A stretch of 64,000 nt of DNA from Candidatus Limnocylindria bacterium (GTDB lineage: Bacteria > Chloroflexota > Limnocylindria > P2-11E): contig DATDEH010000057.1 of the NCBI GenBank assembly GCA_036523395.1, positions 1 to 64,000 on the forward strand, read 5' to 3'. Of this stretch, positions 1-8,272 are shown piece after piece; position 1 is the stretch's first letter, and every line of letters starts with the position of its first letter. The notes beneath the pieces were generated by a model. It ran no database searches, was not told where the DNA came from, and worked only from the letters and a program-made list of their open reading frames with translations. The translations under genes and the position numbers were made by a program.

Positions 1-111
1 CTCGCGGGCGACCCGGGCGATCTCGGCGAGCACGACCCGGTGCTCGTCCAGGCGCGACGCCCCCCGGATCGTCTTGCCGACGTGCCAGTCCGACGTGTGG
101 AGGAGCTTCAC
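1..111 (-). CDS. sbcD: SbcD/Mre11 nuclease, N-terminal fragment (cut by window edge)
   Basis: The first 37 codons of a gene that runs off the left edge. The peptide begins VKLLHTSDWHVGK, the opening of SbcD/Mre11 metallophosphoesterases. The D-x-H (Asp8, His10) supplies the first two Mn2+ ligands of the dinuclear site. The family is an ATP-assisted 3'-5' exo/endonuclease acting on DNA ends and hairpins with SbcC/Rad50. The start is GTG at 111-109, two bases after the herA stop at 114-116, so it is the next gene of the nurA-herA operon. An sbcC/rad50 gene is expected just beyond the edge but cannot be seen. Family call is firm; details of the full protein are not visible. Confidence 0.88.
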   Translation of the reverse strand, partial: MKLLHTSDWHVGKTIRGASRLDEHRVVLAEIARVARE

Positions 112-113
112 AA

Positions 114-1880
114 CTAGGGCGTGCGGAAGCGCGCGAACACATCGCCTGCGGCAGCCGGGCCGGCCTCCTCGCTTCGCGTCGCCCAGCACGGGAATGGGAA
201 ACGCACCTGGAGTGGAACGGGAACGTGTGGCTGCTGGAGAATCATCGAGCCGGGCTTCAGGATTCCGGCGCGCTGTCGGGTGACCGCCGGCAGGAAACCG
301 TACTCGGCACGGGCCGCTTCGGCGGTGTCGAGCCGACCAACGACGCGGAAGGCGGAGTTGGCGATGATGCGGTTCTCAACTTCGCTCGCAGTTTGCTCCG
401 CACCGATGAGCACGAGGCCGAGCGAGCGGCCCCGCTCCGCCACGTCCAGCAGGACCTCCTTGATTGGGCCTCGGCCATCGCGCGGCGCGTAGCGATTGAG
501 CTCGTCGAGGACGAGGAAATGCAACGGCACGCGCTGCCCCATGCGTTCCTTCTGCTCGAACAGGCGCTTCAACACGACGCCGGTCACGAAGCGTTTCGCG
601 CGGTCGTGAAGGCCATGGATGTCGACGACCGTCACCTGATGCGCCTCGAAGTCGATGCGATGCGCCCCTGGTTGGTCCGCTTGGCGGCCCCAAATAAGGT
701 GGCCGACGCGGAAGCGCGCCGCGTCGAGCCGACGCTCGAACGCACCTACCGTGGCTTCGGCGACGCGCCCACGCCAGGGCGAACCATCGTGCTCGAGTTC
801 GTTCGCGATCAGATCGCAGAGGCCATCGAAGTCCACGACCGCCGTTCCATGCCGCACGACCGTCGCCTCGCTGTCTGGGTCGTCCTCGCACTCGCGGTCG
901 AGGTAGTGCTCGATGCGGGCGACAAGATCGGCGATCTGCGAGCGCTCGTCCTCGGCCTCGGCGAAGAGGAAGCGCAGGAAGCGCTCGCGCACGAACTCGC
1001 GGATCGTCCAGTAGTAGGCGGTCACGCCATCAGCCCGACTCTCGACCGCGGGCAGCGCCTGGCCACCCGCTCCCGCGCGCACCGGTGCCCAAAGGCCGAC
1101 TGAATCGAACGGTTGGACCGGCAGGCCGAGCTTTTCATAGTCGCGGCGTGCCTCTCCGGGAAGCCGCGAGTTCGGCCGATCAAGCCACATGAGGTCTTCG
1201 CCCTTCACGTTGAACACGATTGCCTTCGTGTTCGCTCGGTACTGACCCAGCGCCTCAGTGTTGAACAAGGCGTAGAGCAGGAACAGCGCATAGGTCGTCT
1301 TCGTGGCGACGCCCGAGATGCCCGAGATATTGACGTGCGCGCCCTTTGTGCCGTCGAGGAAGTCGAGGTCAAGGAAGATTGGCTCGCCGTCCCGCGACAG
1401 ACCGGCGGGGAGCCGTCGTTCCATCTGGTCGAAGTACATCGCGTGGTCGCGCTCCGCACCACGCGCACGCGATGCGATCAGACCCGGCCGCGGCGGAACG
1501 AAGACCTCGGGTTCGAACCGGGTCGCGACAACCTCCGCGGCGACCGCGGTCTCGACGGGCAGAACGCCGCGATCGACGAGGAAGACATCCGTGTCGAACT
1601 GAGCGCCCTCATGCCGGGCACGCACCTGCTGCACGATCCCTGAAATGCGCACAGTGCCCCGCCCAGGAACCGGCGTCTCGACCACGACAGCATCGTCGAG
1701 TTGCAGGTACGCGTCGTCGCGGACACCGACCCAGAAGTTGAGCGGCGTCGAGTCCTCGGTGCCGATCACGAAGCCGACCGGCTCGCTGACTTGGCCCCTG
1801 TCTTTAGCTACGTCGAGGTCTCCGGACTGCACCTCAGACTTCTTGCTGCCGTCCGCCGCCACTTTGGTCTTGTCTTTCAT
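114..1880 (-). CDS. herA: HerA-like DNA translocase/helicase ATPase (588 aa)
   Basis: A HerA/FtsK-type hexameric ATPase that pumps DNA, normally into its partner nuclease NurA during end resection. An N-terminal beta-rich segment (about 30-110) fits the HAS barrel. The P-loop is SGISGVATKT (186-195) and Walker B is LVLDE (456-460). A GAEQTASEVENRI stretch near 493 matches the segment after sensor I in HerA proteins. The P-loop is atypical: Thr replaces the Gly before the catalytic Lys. The ATG at 1878-1880 overlaps the nurA stop as ATGA, which decides this start over the longer in-frame extension into nurA. The stop is two bases before sbcD. Family confidence is good; the substrate is inferred from neighbours. 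Confidence 0.85.
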   Translation of the reverse strand: MKDKTKVAADGSKKSEVQSGDLDVAKDRGQVSEPVGFVIGTEDSTPLNFWVGVRDDAYLQLDDAVVVETPVPGRGTVRISGIVQQVRARHEGAQFDTDVFLVDRGVLPVETAVAAEVVATRFEPEVFVPPRPGLIASRARGAERDHAMYFDQMERRLPAGLSRDGEPIFLDLDFLDGTKGAHVNISGISGVATKTTYALFLLYALFNTEALGQYRANTKAIVFNVKGEDLMWLDRPNSRLPGEARRDYEKLGLPVQPFDSVGLWAPVRAGAGGQALPAVESRADGVTAYYWTIREFVRERFLRFLFAEAEDERSQIADLVARIEHYLDRECEDDPDSEATVVRHGTAVVDFDGLCDLIANELEHDGSPWRGRVAEATVGAFERRLDAARFRVGHLIWGRQADQPGAHRIDFEAHQVTVVDIHGLHDRAKRFVTGVVLKRLFEQKERMGQRVPLHFLVLDELNRYAPRDGRGPIKEVLLDVAERGRSLGLVLIGAEQTASEVENRIIANSAFRVVGRLDTAEAARAEYGFLPAVTRQRAGILKPGSMILQQPHVPVPLQVRFPFPCWATRSEEAGPAAAGDVFARFRTP

Positions 1881-2833
1881 GCCGCAGCCTCCGTCGCAAT
1901 CCAATCCAACAGGGCGCGTCTGATCAAGCGCGTGTCGCCGGCACGATGCCGCAGCCATGTCTCCAAGCCGGCGATAGGAACGAGGTTCTGCGGCGTCCGC
2001 GGATCCTGGGCGCGGCCGGAGAAATGGGGCAAGAGGGCCGCGACCCGATCGGCCAGCTCGACGGCGTCCTCGAGCGCCATCGAGCCGCGGACCTCGCAGC
2101 GCACCACGCCGGCGTGGTCGTGCCATGGCGCACGTGCGGGCGTCAGTCGTGAGTACCAGGCGTAACGCCTGCGCCGGTCGGACTTCCCGGCGATCGCGAA
2201 GAGCGGCGTCCGCTCTCCCGGTGCGAGCTTTGGGATGAGGCGACCTTGCTCGGGTTCGAGATAGACACGACCGAAGCGCTTAATCACTCCGACGATCGGC
2301 CCCTTCGTCTCCCGATAGAACGCAAGAGGTCCATCCACAACGACGAGGTCGCCGTCAGTCTCCGCGAGTCGCGCCGCCATGTTCGTCTCCGCGTCGCGCA
2401 TGAGGTCCTGCAGTTTCAGGAGCGGGTCATCCGGCTCCGCGCCAGGCGTTGGTGAGGATCGGAAGGTGCAAGGAGTAGCTCCGATACGCACCTCGATCGA
2501 GCCGATGTCTTGGCCGCCGCCCAGCACCACAGCCCGGCCGACCTGCTCGGCCTCGAAGCTCGCTTTACCGTCGCACAGCGCGCTCCCAGCGGCGTAGGTG
2601 CCGAACAGACCTGGGACCCGTCGACCATCGACATCTGCGAGAAGCCGAAGATCAATCCGACGGACGCCATCGATGAAGTGCACGGGCTCGACTGCGTACT
2701 TCGGCACGGATCGAGGCGCTGACCAATCGTCGCTTTCGATGAATGGCTCGACGACCGCGGGCGGCTCGTCGAAGCGCACATCGAATCCCATTCCGTACTC
2801 AGGCATCCAGGGGTCAGCGCGAAGAGTGAACAT
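1877..2833 (-). CDS. nurA: NurA-domain 5'-3' nuclease (about 318 aa)
   Basis: A NurA-type nuclease, which in archaea degrades 5' strands with HerA, Mre11 and Rad50. Visible motifs in order: FIDGVRRIDLRL (Asp near 55, motif I metal ligand), VVVDGPL (Asp near 167), GVIKRFG shortly after, and a C-terminal YSRLTP...VVRCEV stretch typical of the last strand of the fold. Its stop overlaps the herA ATG (ATGA), so the two are translationally coupled. The start is uncertain: ATG at 2833 is used here; a TTG at 2860 adds nine residues, and neither has a clear Shine-Dalgarno. The identity rests on these motifs plus being directly next to herA. No signal peptide or membrane segment. Confidence 0.78.
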   Translation of the reverse strand: MFTLRADPWMPEYGMGFDVRFDEPPAVVEPFIESDDWSAPRSVPKYAVEPVHFIDGVRRIDLRLLADVDGRRVPGLFGTYAAGSALCDGKASFEAEQVGRAVVLGGGQDIGSIEVRIGATPCTFRSSPTPGAEPDDPLLKLQDLMRDAETNMAARLAETDGDLVVVDGPLAFYRETKGPIVGVIKRFGRVYLEPEQGRLIPKLAPGERTPLFAIAGKSDRRRRYAWYSRLTPARAPWHDHAGVVRCEVRGSMALEDAVELADRVAALLPHFSGRAQDPRTPQNLVPIAGLETWLRHRAGDTRLIRRALLDWIATEAAA

Positions 2834-2899
2834 CCTGGTAAAGGCTACGTAACCCGGCAAGGGTACGCGGATGGCGCCGCGATATGGCGGTTGTCCCGG

Positions 2900-3700
2900 C
2901 TACCGACCCAACTTCTCGTCTACAGCCGCGCGTATGAGTTCAAGGCCGCGCCGGAACTCGCTGGCTCGGGATCCAGGAATCTCCATCCATGTGTGCACGT
3001 GAGAGCTGCCCGCCTGATGCTTCTCCATAAACACGAAGCCCAGCTTGCCCAGAGTCGCTCTGACGGCCGGTGATATGACACCGCTCGTCACATACCCGAC
3101 GCCGCCGCGATGTTTGCGATTGAAGCCACCAAGTTTCACGCCTCGATACCAGATCGTCGTTTGCATCGCGCCCGTCTTCAGGGTGAAGCGAGGCGTCTTG
3201 GCCAGGTGTCGCAGGAGCTCAGCAACTTCATGCGTCAGCTCTGCGTACGCTGCGTTGGCATCGACCTCACGCCACAGGTCACCGGCCCCGCCCGTGAGGG
3301 CCCCTGGAGTACGACGGCGAAGCGCCATCACGTCAGCAACGCTGGTTCCTTTGCCGCGCAGGAACGTCTCGACTGCCTCGATCGAGATCGCGCGAGTGCG
3401 TACGCCCCGGCGCCTGGCGTCTGACTCGACCGCCGCAGACACCGAATGAGCGACGACCCACGGGACCGTTTCCCTACCCTCGACTGCATAACGCTGCGCG
3501 TACCGGAGTACCTGCGTGGTGGCTTCAGTGGTTGCGGGACCCTTCTTCACCTCGACCAACTGCAGAACGCCACCGGGATCCTTAAACAGCAGGTCGAGGA
3601 TCCCAACGCCAGTCGCGAGTTGTTGGCCGACGAGACTGAAGCCGTGCTGCAGGAGCTCCGGGTACCGACTAAGTGCGATCTCTAGTGTGCGTTCGAGCAC
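2900..3700 (-). CDS. PD-(D/E)XK nuclease-domain protein (266 aa, NucS/RecB-like)
   Basis: The N-terminal third carries a PD-(D/E)XK nuclease core: Asp36 in GILDLLF, Glu50-Val-Lys52 in LVEVKKG, then Gln63 and Tyr67 in TTQVLRYAQRY, the Q-motif of RecB/NucS-type domains. The metal-dependent DNA cleavage is inferred from these residues. Residues about 150-266 form a second domain, including TTIWYRGVKLGGFNRK, that I do not recognise. Unlike true NucS, the nuclease domain is N-terminal. The GTG start follows GGGAG at good spacing. It lies 66 bases upstream of nurA on the same strand, so it is probably part of the DNA-end-processing cluster. Confidence 0.72.
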   Translation of the reverse strand: MLERTLEIALSRYPELLQHGFSLVGQQLATGVGILDLLFKDPGGVLQLVEVKKGPATTEATTQVLRYAQRYAVEGRETVPWVVAHSVSAAVESDARRRGVRTRAISIEAVETFLRGKGTSVADVMALRRRTPGALTGGAGDLWREVDANAAYAELTHEVAELLRHLAKTPRFTLKTGAMQTTIWYRGVKLGGFNRKHRGGVGYVTSGVISPAVRATLGKLGFVFMEKHQAGSSHVHTWMEIPGSRASEFRRGLELIRAAVDEKLGR

Positions 3701-3782
3701 TGCCTACTCCCTCGGAGCATCGCGCCGCGCGAACGCGTTACGAGTGACTCAGTCAATCGGCGCAGAACACAGGCTCGCAGCG

Positions 3783-5210
3783 TTAACCCCGAATCGTGGC
3801 TTCGCGGATCTGGCTGCCGCGGCAGCCTGGGCACACCAGCGGCTTACGTCCGCGGCTACGCACTCGATCAAATGACTCGCCACACGATCGACAACTGAGT
3901 GTCTCAACAACCACGAGCCCCACAGCCGGCGGCGACGACGGCCGTGGGTCGTGCTCTTTTGGCAGCGAGCCACGGATTTGAACACGGCATGATTCGGCTC
4001 GAGTAATCAGATCGCGGACGGCTTCCGGTCGGGCCGCCTCGTTGGCGTATACCGCGAGGCCACGCTCAGCCCACCACAAGGCTGTCGTCCAGTCGCCCTG
4101 CTTCTGCTTGCGAATGCACATCTGACGGTATGTCGGGAGCCAAGGTACGGCGCCCCATTTCTTCAGAAATGCAGGACGGAGGGTGTCCATTTCGCTGTCA
4201 TGGTCCCGACAGACAGCGTCGAACTCGGCCAACACATCAGGCATCGCGTTGCGTACCCGATAGATTGCCGCCTCAAGTTCGCTGAACATGAAGTGCCGAT
4301 CGAGTGGATCGTGCTCGCCTGCGAGCAGATCTCGTAAGCGTGCGATCCTGGCAGCGGTCTCGTACGGCAATGTCTCGAGCCAACTCAGGTCGTACGAGTC
4401 GTCGGCCTCATCAGTCGCGATTGCCTCAGAAAGGCCCGTTCTAATGGTCCCGCTATGGGGGATCGGTGTGGGCTGCAACAGGATTCCGAAATCTCGTGGG
4501 TCGTGCCGCAGGAACACGCCGATGGCCTGCTCACCGACGGCAACCCCGCGGAGGGCAATAGGTGCGCTGTAGCGCTCCATCAGGGCAAGCAATCCCGGCC
4601 GATAGCGGCGTGCATCGTCGCGCCCAAGATGTCCGACCGCGAGCTGAGAAATCCACACCGAGATTGCGTTGGGGTCGTAGTGGTTGTCGGTCTCGGCAAC
4701 GAGGACTGCCGTTACCGCGACACGAACCTTACCCGGGCCGGTGATGCGGCGCAGATTCTCTTGGTAGAACGACTCGCCGACGACCTCGAGGTCATCGGAT
4801 CCCCCAAGTACATGGGGAAGCGCGTCCGCCGGGGATGAGCGACGAATCGCGGAGAGGAGACCGGCGACCAAAGGCACGGCCATGTGCGGCAAGTGTCCCA
4901 CCGCTGTCACCTGTGCCCATCCGACGAGGAGCCTCACGTCGCCGCTGGAGATCTCCCGAAACGCTGCCTCTGCGAGTTGCACAGAGATCGACAGACACAC
5001 GGGCCTCTCGTCAACGGCAGCGAGGGCAACGAATAGGTCCCCCAGGGTCGGCCAAAGGCATTGCCCGCCTGATTGCGGAATGTCCAATGACACCCTACCG
5101 AGGACTGTCGGGGGTACGTTGGGGGTACTACCGTCTCGACGCTCGGGGAAAGCCCAGTCCACACAGCGCTGACCGCACAAGTCCACTGGTTTGAAGACCG
5201 AGGACATCAC
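3783..5210 (-). CDS. HIRAN-domain protein with C-terminal zinc ribbon (475 aa)
   Basis: Residues about 141-235 match a HIRAN domain: VVGESFYQENL, then ETDNHYDPNAISVWI and VGHLGRDDARRYRP. In Rad5/HLTF this domain binds free 3' DNA ends and helps fork reversal. Here it is not attached to a SNF2 helicase. The last 50 residues hold CRSC and CPGC pairs, a zinc ribbon. The middle (about 270-420) looks helical and TPR-like (WLPTYRQMCIRKQKQGDW, ALWWAERGLAVYA). GTG at 5210 or ATG at 5207 both follow GAGG. It is co-directional with, and 82 bases upstream of, the PD-(D/E)XK gene. A DNA-end or stalled-fork recognition role is an inference. Confidence 0.72.
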   Translation of the reverse strand: MMSSVFKPVDLCGQRCVDWAFPERRDGSTPNVPPTVLGRVSLDIPQSGGQCLWPTLGDLFVALAAVDERPVCLSISVQLAEAAFREISSGDVRLLVGWAQVTAVGHLPHMAVPLVAGLLSAIRRSSPADALPHVLGGSDDLEVVGESFYQENLRRITGPGKVRVAVTAVLVAETDNHYDPNAISVWISQLAVGHLGRDDARRYRPGLLALMERYSAPIALRGVAVGEQAIGVFLRHDPRDFGILLQPTPIPHSGTIRTGLSEAIATDEADDSYDLSWLETLPYETAARIARLRDLLAGEHDPLDRHFMFSELEAAIYRVRNAMPDVLAEFDAVCRDHDSEMDTLRPAFLKKWGAVPWLPTYRQMCIRKQKQGDWTTALWWAERGLAVYANEAARPEAVRDLITRAESCRVQIRGSLPKEHDPRPSSPPAVGLVVVETLSCRSCGESFDRVRSRGRKPLVCPGCRGSQIREATIRG

Positions 5211-5285
5211 CGGATGCCTCGCACTCTCGTGGCGTTCCCGACGACTCGCGGTGCGAGTGTACGGAGACGTTGCTCGACGTGGTCG

Positions 5286-5606
5286 CTAGCGCTTCTCTGC
5301 GCGTGACCTTGGCTTGTTGCCCTTCGCTGCGGCCGTCAAATCGCGAGGGTTACTCAGGGCGATATCGACAAGGCGTGAGACCTCGACGAGCTGTGCGCGG
5401 AGCGCGTTGAGCGAACCCGACTTCACGGGCCGCCAATCATGGCCGGCGTCAGCGCCAGATGGGCACCACGCCCACTTGCCTCGGACCATCGTCACCTTGT
5501 CGGGTTCTTTCGCCAGAGGACCAGGAAATTCGTGCCGACTGACGCAGACGAGAGCGATCGGTCGAGCCGGCAGCTGCACACGGCCGTTGGTGCTCCGTTT
5601 CTTCAT
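5286..5606 (-). CDS. Small conserved-looking protein of unknown function (106 aa)
   Basis: A 106-residue basic protein. Its middle, KVTMVRGKWAWCPSG followed by ADAGHDWRPV, looks like a genuine conserved core. The C-terminus (GNKPRSRAEKR) is Lys/Arg-rich. There are no membrane segments and only two Cys, so no obvious metal site. No clear Shine-Dalgarno precedes the ATG. It sits between the receiver gene and the HIRAN gene on the same strand. An open frame on the other strand covers the same bases, but its translation is compositionally poor. I cannot assign a function. Confidence 0.5.
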   Translation of the reverse strand: MKKRSTNGRVQLPARPIALVCVSRHEFPGPLAKEPDKVTMVRGKWAWCPSGADAGHDWRPVKSGSLNALRAQLVEVSRLVDIALSNPRDLTAAAKGNKPRSRAEKR

Positions 5607-5622
5607 GAGGGATGGGTGGTAG

Positions 5623-6021
5623 TCAAGAGGCGATCGGCCGGCGGTTTCGCTCGTCGCGATCGCGTCTTTCGCGCGCGACAGTGTCGATCACTTCGATGAG
5701 GTCATCGAGATCAAAGGGTTTCATGACCACGGCGTCGGCAGGCAGCTGCGCAGCGTCTACCGCCGCTCCGTCGTGTCCGGTAAGCACGACCAAGCCGGCC
5801 GCGAAGCGAGACCGGAGCTCGTCCAAGTAAGCGGCAACTGCCTCGGTTGAGTAGGGACTCGCGAAGGTGTCGGTTACGATCACGTCGCCACGCCACAACT
5901 CGATCGAAACGTCCGCGGCGCCAGTACCTTCGACGACCAGTCCGCAGTCGCGGAGGCCCTCGACGACCGTCGCGCGAATTGCGTTGTCGCTCTCTACCAC
6001 GAGGACGGACCACTGATCCAT
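5623..6021 (-). CDS. Stand-alone response-regulator receiver domain (132 aa)
   Basis: A single REC domain with no output domain. It begins MDQWSVLVVESDN, so the acidic pocket is E-S-D rather than the usual D-D. Key residues are present: the phospho-acceptor Asp in DVIVTD, the Thr in VVLTGHDG and the Lys in VVMKPFD. The start is set by a strong Shine-Dalgarno (GAGGTGAT) just upstream of ATG 6021; a longer frame to 6123 lacks one. It could act as a phosphorelay partner or control another protein. It diverges from a LuxR-HTH gene, which may supply the missing output half. No histidine kinase is adjacent. Confidence 0.82.
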   Translation of the reverse strand: MDQWSVLVVESDNAIRATVVEGLRDCGLVVEGTGAADVSIELWRGDVIVTDTFASPYSTEAVAAYLDELRSRFAAGLVVLTGHDGAAVDAAQLPADAVVMKPFDLDDLIEVIDTVARERRDRDERNRRPIAS

Positions 6022-6133
6022 TGCGATCACCTCGTTCACCAGCCTCTCCATCTTGCGAGGGATCGTCACGTCCGCTAGCTGCTCATGAAAGTCCTCAGAT
6101 GAGCATCTCCGGTCGGTTGACATCCCGGGTCTA

Positions 6134-6155
6134 GGGTGTACTCTTTCGGGTGTAC
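6134..6155. promoter_or_regulatory. Direct repeat GGGTGTAC x2 in the divergent promoter region
   Basis: Two copies of GGGTGTAC (6134-6141 and 6148-6155), 14 bases apart start to start, separated by TCTTTC. They lie just before the LuxR-HTH gene (ATG 6173, GGAGG at 6164-6168) in the 151-base gap from the divergent receiver gene. This is a candidate operator; the regulator is unknown, and autoregulation by the adjacent LuxR protein is a guess. Confidence 0.35.
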
Positions 6156-6172
6156 CCGTTAGTGGAGGCTTG

Positions 6173-6679
6173 ATGGCAGTTCACGCACGCACCCCGCAGC
6201 TCACGGAGCGCCAGCGCCTGGTCGTCGTCCATGTTCGCCAGGGTTACAGCAATCGCGAGATCGGCGAAAAGCTCGGGATCAGCGAGGACGGCGTGAAGGC
6301 CCACCTCTCGCGGCTGTACCTCCGGTACGGTGTCACGAACCGCGTCGAGCTCATCTCGTCTGTTGACGAGACCGCGGGACGTCCGTCCACCATCGTCTCC
6401 CGTTCACCCGAGACACCACGCGCGCACACAAATGGGACGCCTGCGGTGGCGCCGATGCTCGCGAACGGACCAACAGCCATCGCCGCGGCGAAGCTGAGCG
6501 CCGTGCGCGACGCGCTGTTGGCCGTCGATGCAGCCCTTGGCCTGGTGAGCGAACTGCCACCGGAAACGACCGAACCGATGATCAGCGCGGTCAAACGCCG
6601 ACTGGGTGGCGCGATCGCCGCCCTCGACGACGCGCAGCGCGCGGTGACCACGTCCGCTGATGGTTCCGCCGCCATCTAA
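6173..6679 (+). CDS. LuxR/NarL-type HTH protein without receiver domain (168 aa)
   Basis: The N-terminal 65 residues are a LuxR/GerE helix-turn-helix: LTERQRLVVVHVRQGYSN, then REIGEKLGISEDGVKAHLSR. The Glu-Arg, Gly-Tyr-Ser-Asn and VKAHLSRLY positions are typical of NarL-family DNA-binding domains. The remainder is a Pro/Thr-rich linker and an Ala-rich helical tail (about 105-160) that could dimerise. There is no receiver, PAS or ATPase domain. ATG 6173 is preceded by GGAGG; a TTG three bases earlier is less likely. It diverges from a stand-alone receiver gene, so the pair may be a split response regulator. Confidence 0.82.
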   Translation: MAVHARTPQLTERQRLVVVHVRQGYSNREIGEKLGISEDGVKAHLSRLYLRYGVTNRVELISSVDETAGRPSTIVSRSPETPRAHTNGTPAVAPMLANGPTAIAAAKLSAVRDALLAVDAALGLVSELPPETTEPMISAVKRRLGGAIAALDDAQRAVTTSADGSAAI

Positions 6680-6927
6680 CGCATCGGCGTACCCAGCCCA
6701 CCGGTGACCGACAAGAAGACCGGGTGGCGTCAACGAGCAGGCTGCACTTCATCGACAACTCGACGACGCTCCCCTGAAAGCAACACAACTCCTACGTGGC
6801 GTAGATCACGTCACGCGGGTAGCGACACCCACGATTAGCACGGCGGCCGTGACTAGCGTCGCGATCGGGCCTGAGAGAAATACACGTTCAGGCACATCGC
6901 TCAAATACCGGAGGAAATCACACACAT

Positions 6928-8265
6928 ATGAACGGCCGTCTACAAAGCCTCTCGACCATCGCGCTCGCCATCGCATTGTCGTTCCCCCTGGGCAACCAGG
7001 CCTTCGCGCTTCCTGTCGCGACCGTCGACCAGCAGCAAACCGTTATCGACCAGAGCGTCGGCGGTCTTGCGATCGGAGGGTTCTATGACCAGAGGCTCGC
7101 GCAGGTCGTCACAGCCGGACGTGCGGGTCTGTTGACGGAGGTGCGCGCGCCGGTGAGCTGCCAATCAGACGTCACCTTCATCCTCGAGATCCAGGGTGTG
7201 ACGGATGCAAAGCCCGATGGCCGCGTACTTTCGAGGACGCTGATCCCGGGTGCGAGCCTGCCGTCAGGTCCGGAGTCAGCCAGCCTGCGGTCACTTCCTC
7301 TTGCGACCCCTGTCTCCCTGAGCGCCGGCACTCGCTTTGCGATCGTTCTCGACGCGACCGGACCGACGCTCTTCGACTATTGCGGGACCTTCCAGGGGCC
7401 GCGCGGCGAATCGTACGAAGGAGGCCAGCTCTACTTCGACTCCCGACCGAATGCCGTTGGCGTTTGGGTCTGCAACTGCGAGTTCGGCCCGAACTACTCG
7501 TGGGACCTGCCTTTCCAGACGTGGATGGAGCCGGCTCCCGATCTCACAGCCCCGTCCATCACTGCGTCGTTCTCAACCCAGCCGAACGCGAACGGTTGGC
7601 ACAACCAACCCGTCGAACTGACGTGGAGCGTGGAGGATGCCGAGTCGGGCATCACATCCCGCAGTGGGTGCGATCTCGTTCGCCTGGAGAATGAAACTGC
7701 TGGAACGGGCGTGACTTGCTCTGCGGTGAACGGCGCCGGCCTCTCCGCTTCGCAATCGGTCACAGTCCGCATCGATATGACGAAGCCCCTCGTGACGTAT
7801 AGCGGCAACCTCGGCTCGTACACGGTGGATCAAACGCTCGCGATCCAATGCCAGGCGAGCGATGCGCTATCAGGGCTTGCATCGAGCACATGCCTCGGCA
7901 TCGCGGGGCCAGCGTACGGATTCGCCCTCGGTGCGAATGAATTCAGTGCCAGCGCGACCGACCGGGCCGGAAACACTGCCACCGCGTCCACGAGCTTCAC
8001 TGTCCGTGTCAACACTGAGTCGCTCTGCGAGCTCACTCGGCAGTTCGTGCGGAGCTCCGCCAAGTACGCGGCGCTGCCGTCGGCGGATCGGGCCGAGATC
8101 CACGGACCGTCGACCGCACTTTGCGCGAAGCTCGCGGCCACCGCGAAAACCGACGTACCCGCGGTGATCGCGGCGTATGGCCATGGCGTCGACAACTTCG
8201 CCAGCCAAGGCTGGCTGACATCCGCCCAAGCTTCGGTCTTGAAGTCGCTCGCGAGCCATCTCTAG
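6928..8265 (+). CDS. Secreted Ig-like-domain protein with C-terminal helical module (445 aa)
   Basis: It begins with a Sec signal peptide (MNGRLQSLSTIALAIALSF, cleavage after about residue 27, AFA-LP). Residues about 30-200 look like a beta-sandwich. From about 205 come repeats of the kind seen in extracellular Ig-like proteins (PDLTAPSITASFS, NGWHNQPVELTWSVEDAESG, SDALSGL). Residues about 365-445 (LCELTRQFVRSSAKY... HGVDNFASQGWLT) resemble a FIMAH-type helical module. No catalytic motif is visible, so a binding or surface role is likely. The 248 bases upstream hold no other gene I can support; GGAGG lies 12 bases before the ATG. A strong hairpin follows the stop. Confidence 0.75.
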   Translation: MNGRLQSLSTIALAIALSFPLGNQAFALPVATVDQQQTVIDQSVGGLAIGGFYDQRLAQVVTAGRAGLLTEVRAPVSCQSDVTFILEIQGVTDAKPDGRVLSRTLIPGASLPSGPESASLRSLPLATPVSLSAGTRFAIVLDATGPTLFDYCGTFQGPRGESYEGGQLYFDSRPNAVGVWVCNCEFGPNYSWDLPFQTWMEPAPDLTAPSITASFSTQPNANGWHNQPVELTWSVEDAESGITSRSGCDLVRLENETAGTGVTCSAVNGAGLSASQSVTVRIDMTKPLVTYSGNLGSYTVDQTLAIQCQASDALSGLASSTCLGIAGPAYGFALGANEFSASATDRAGNTATASTSFTVRVNTESLCELTRQFVRSSAKYAALPSADRAEIHGPSTALCAKLAATAKTDVPAVIAAYGHGVDNFASQGWLTSAQASVLKSLASHL

Positions 8266-8272
8266 CTCACGG

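Noticed and set aside
1500-1530. GGTTCGAACC, a tRNA T-loop-like string
   Set aside because: It is inside the herA coding sequence and no cloverleaf stems can be built around it.
1881-2126. 82-residue N-terminal extension of HerA into nurA
   Set aside because: The extension is Arg/Gly-rich shadow of nurA; the ATGA junction at 1877-1880 gives a natural start.
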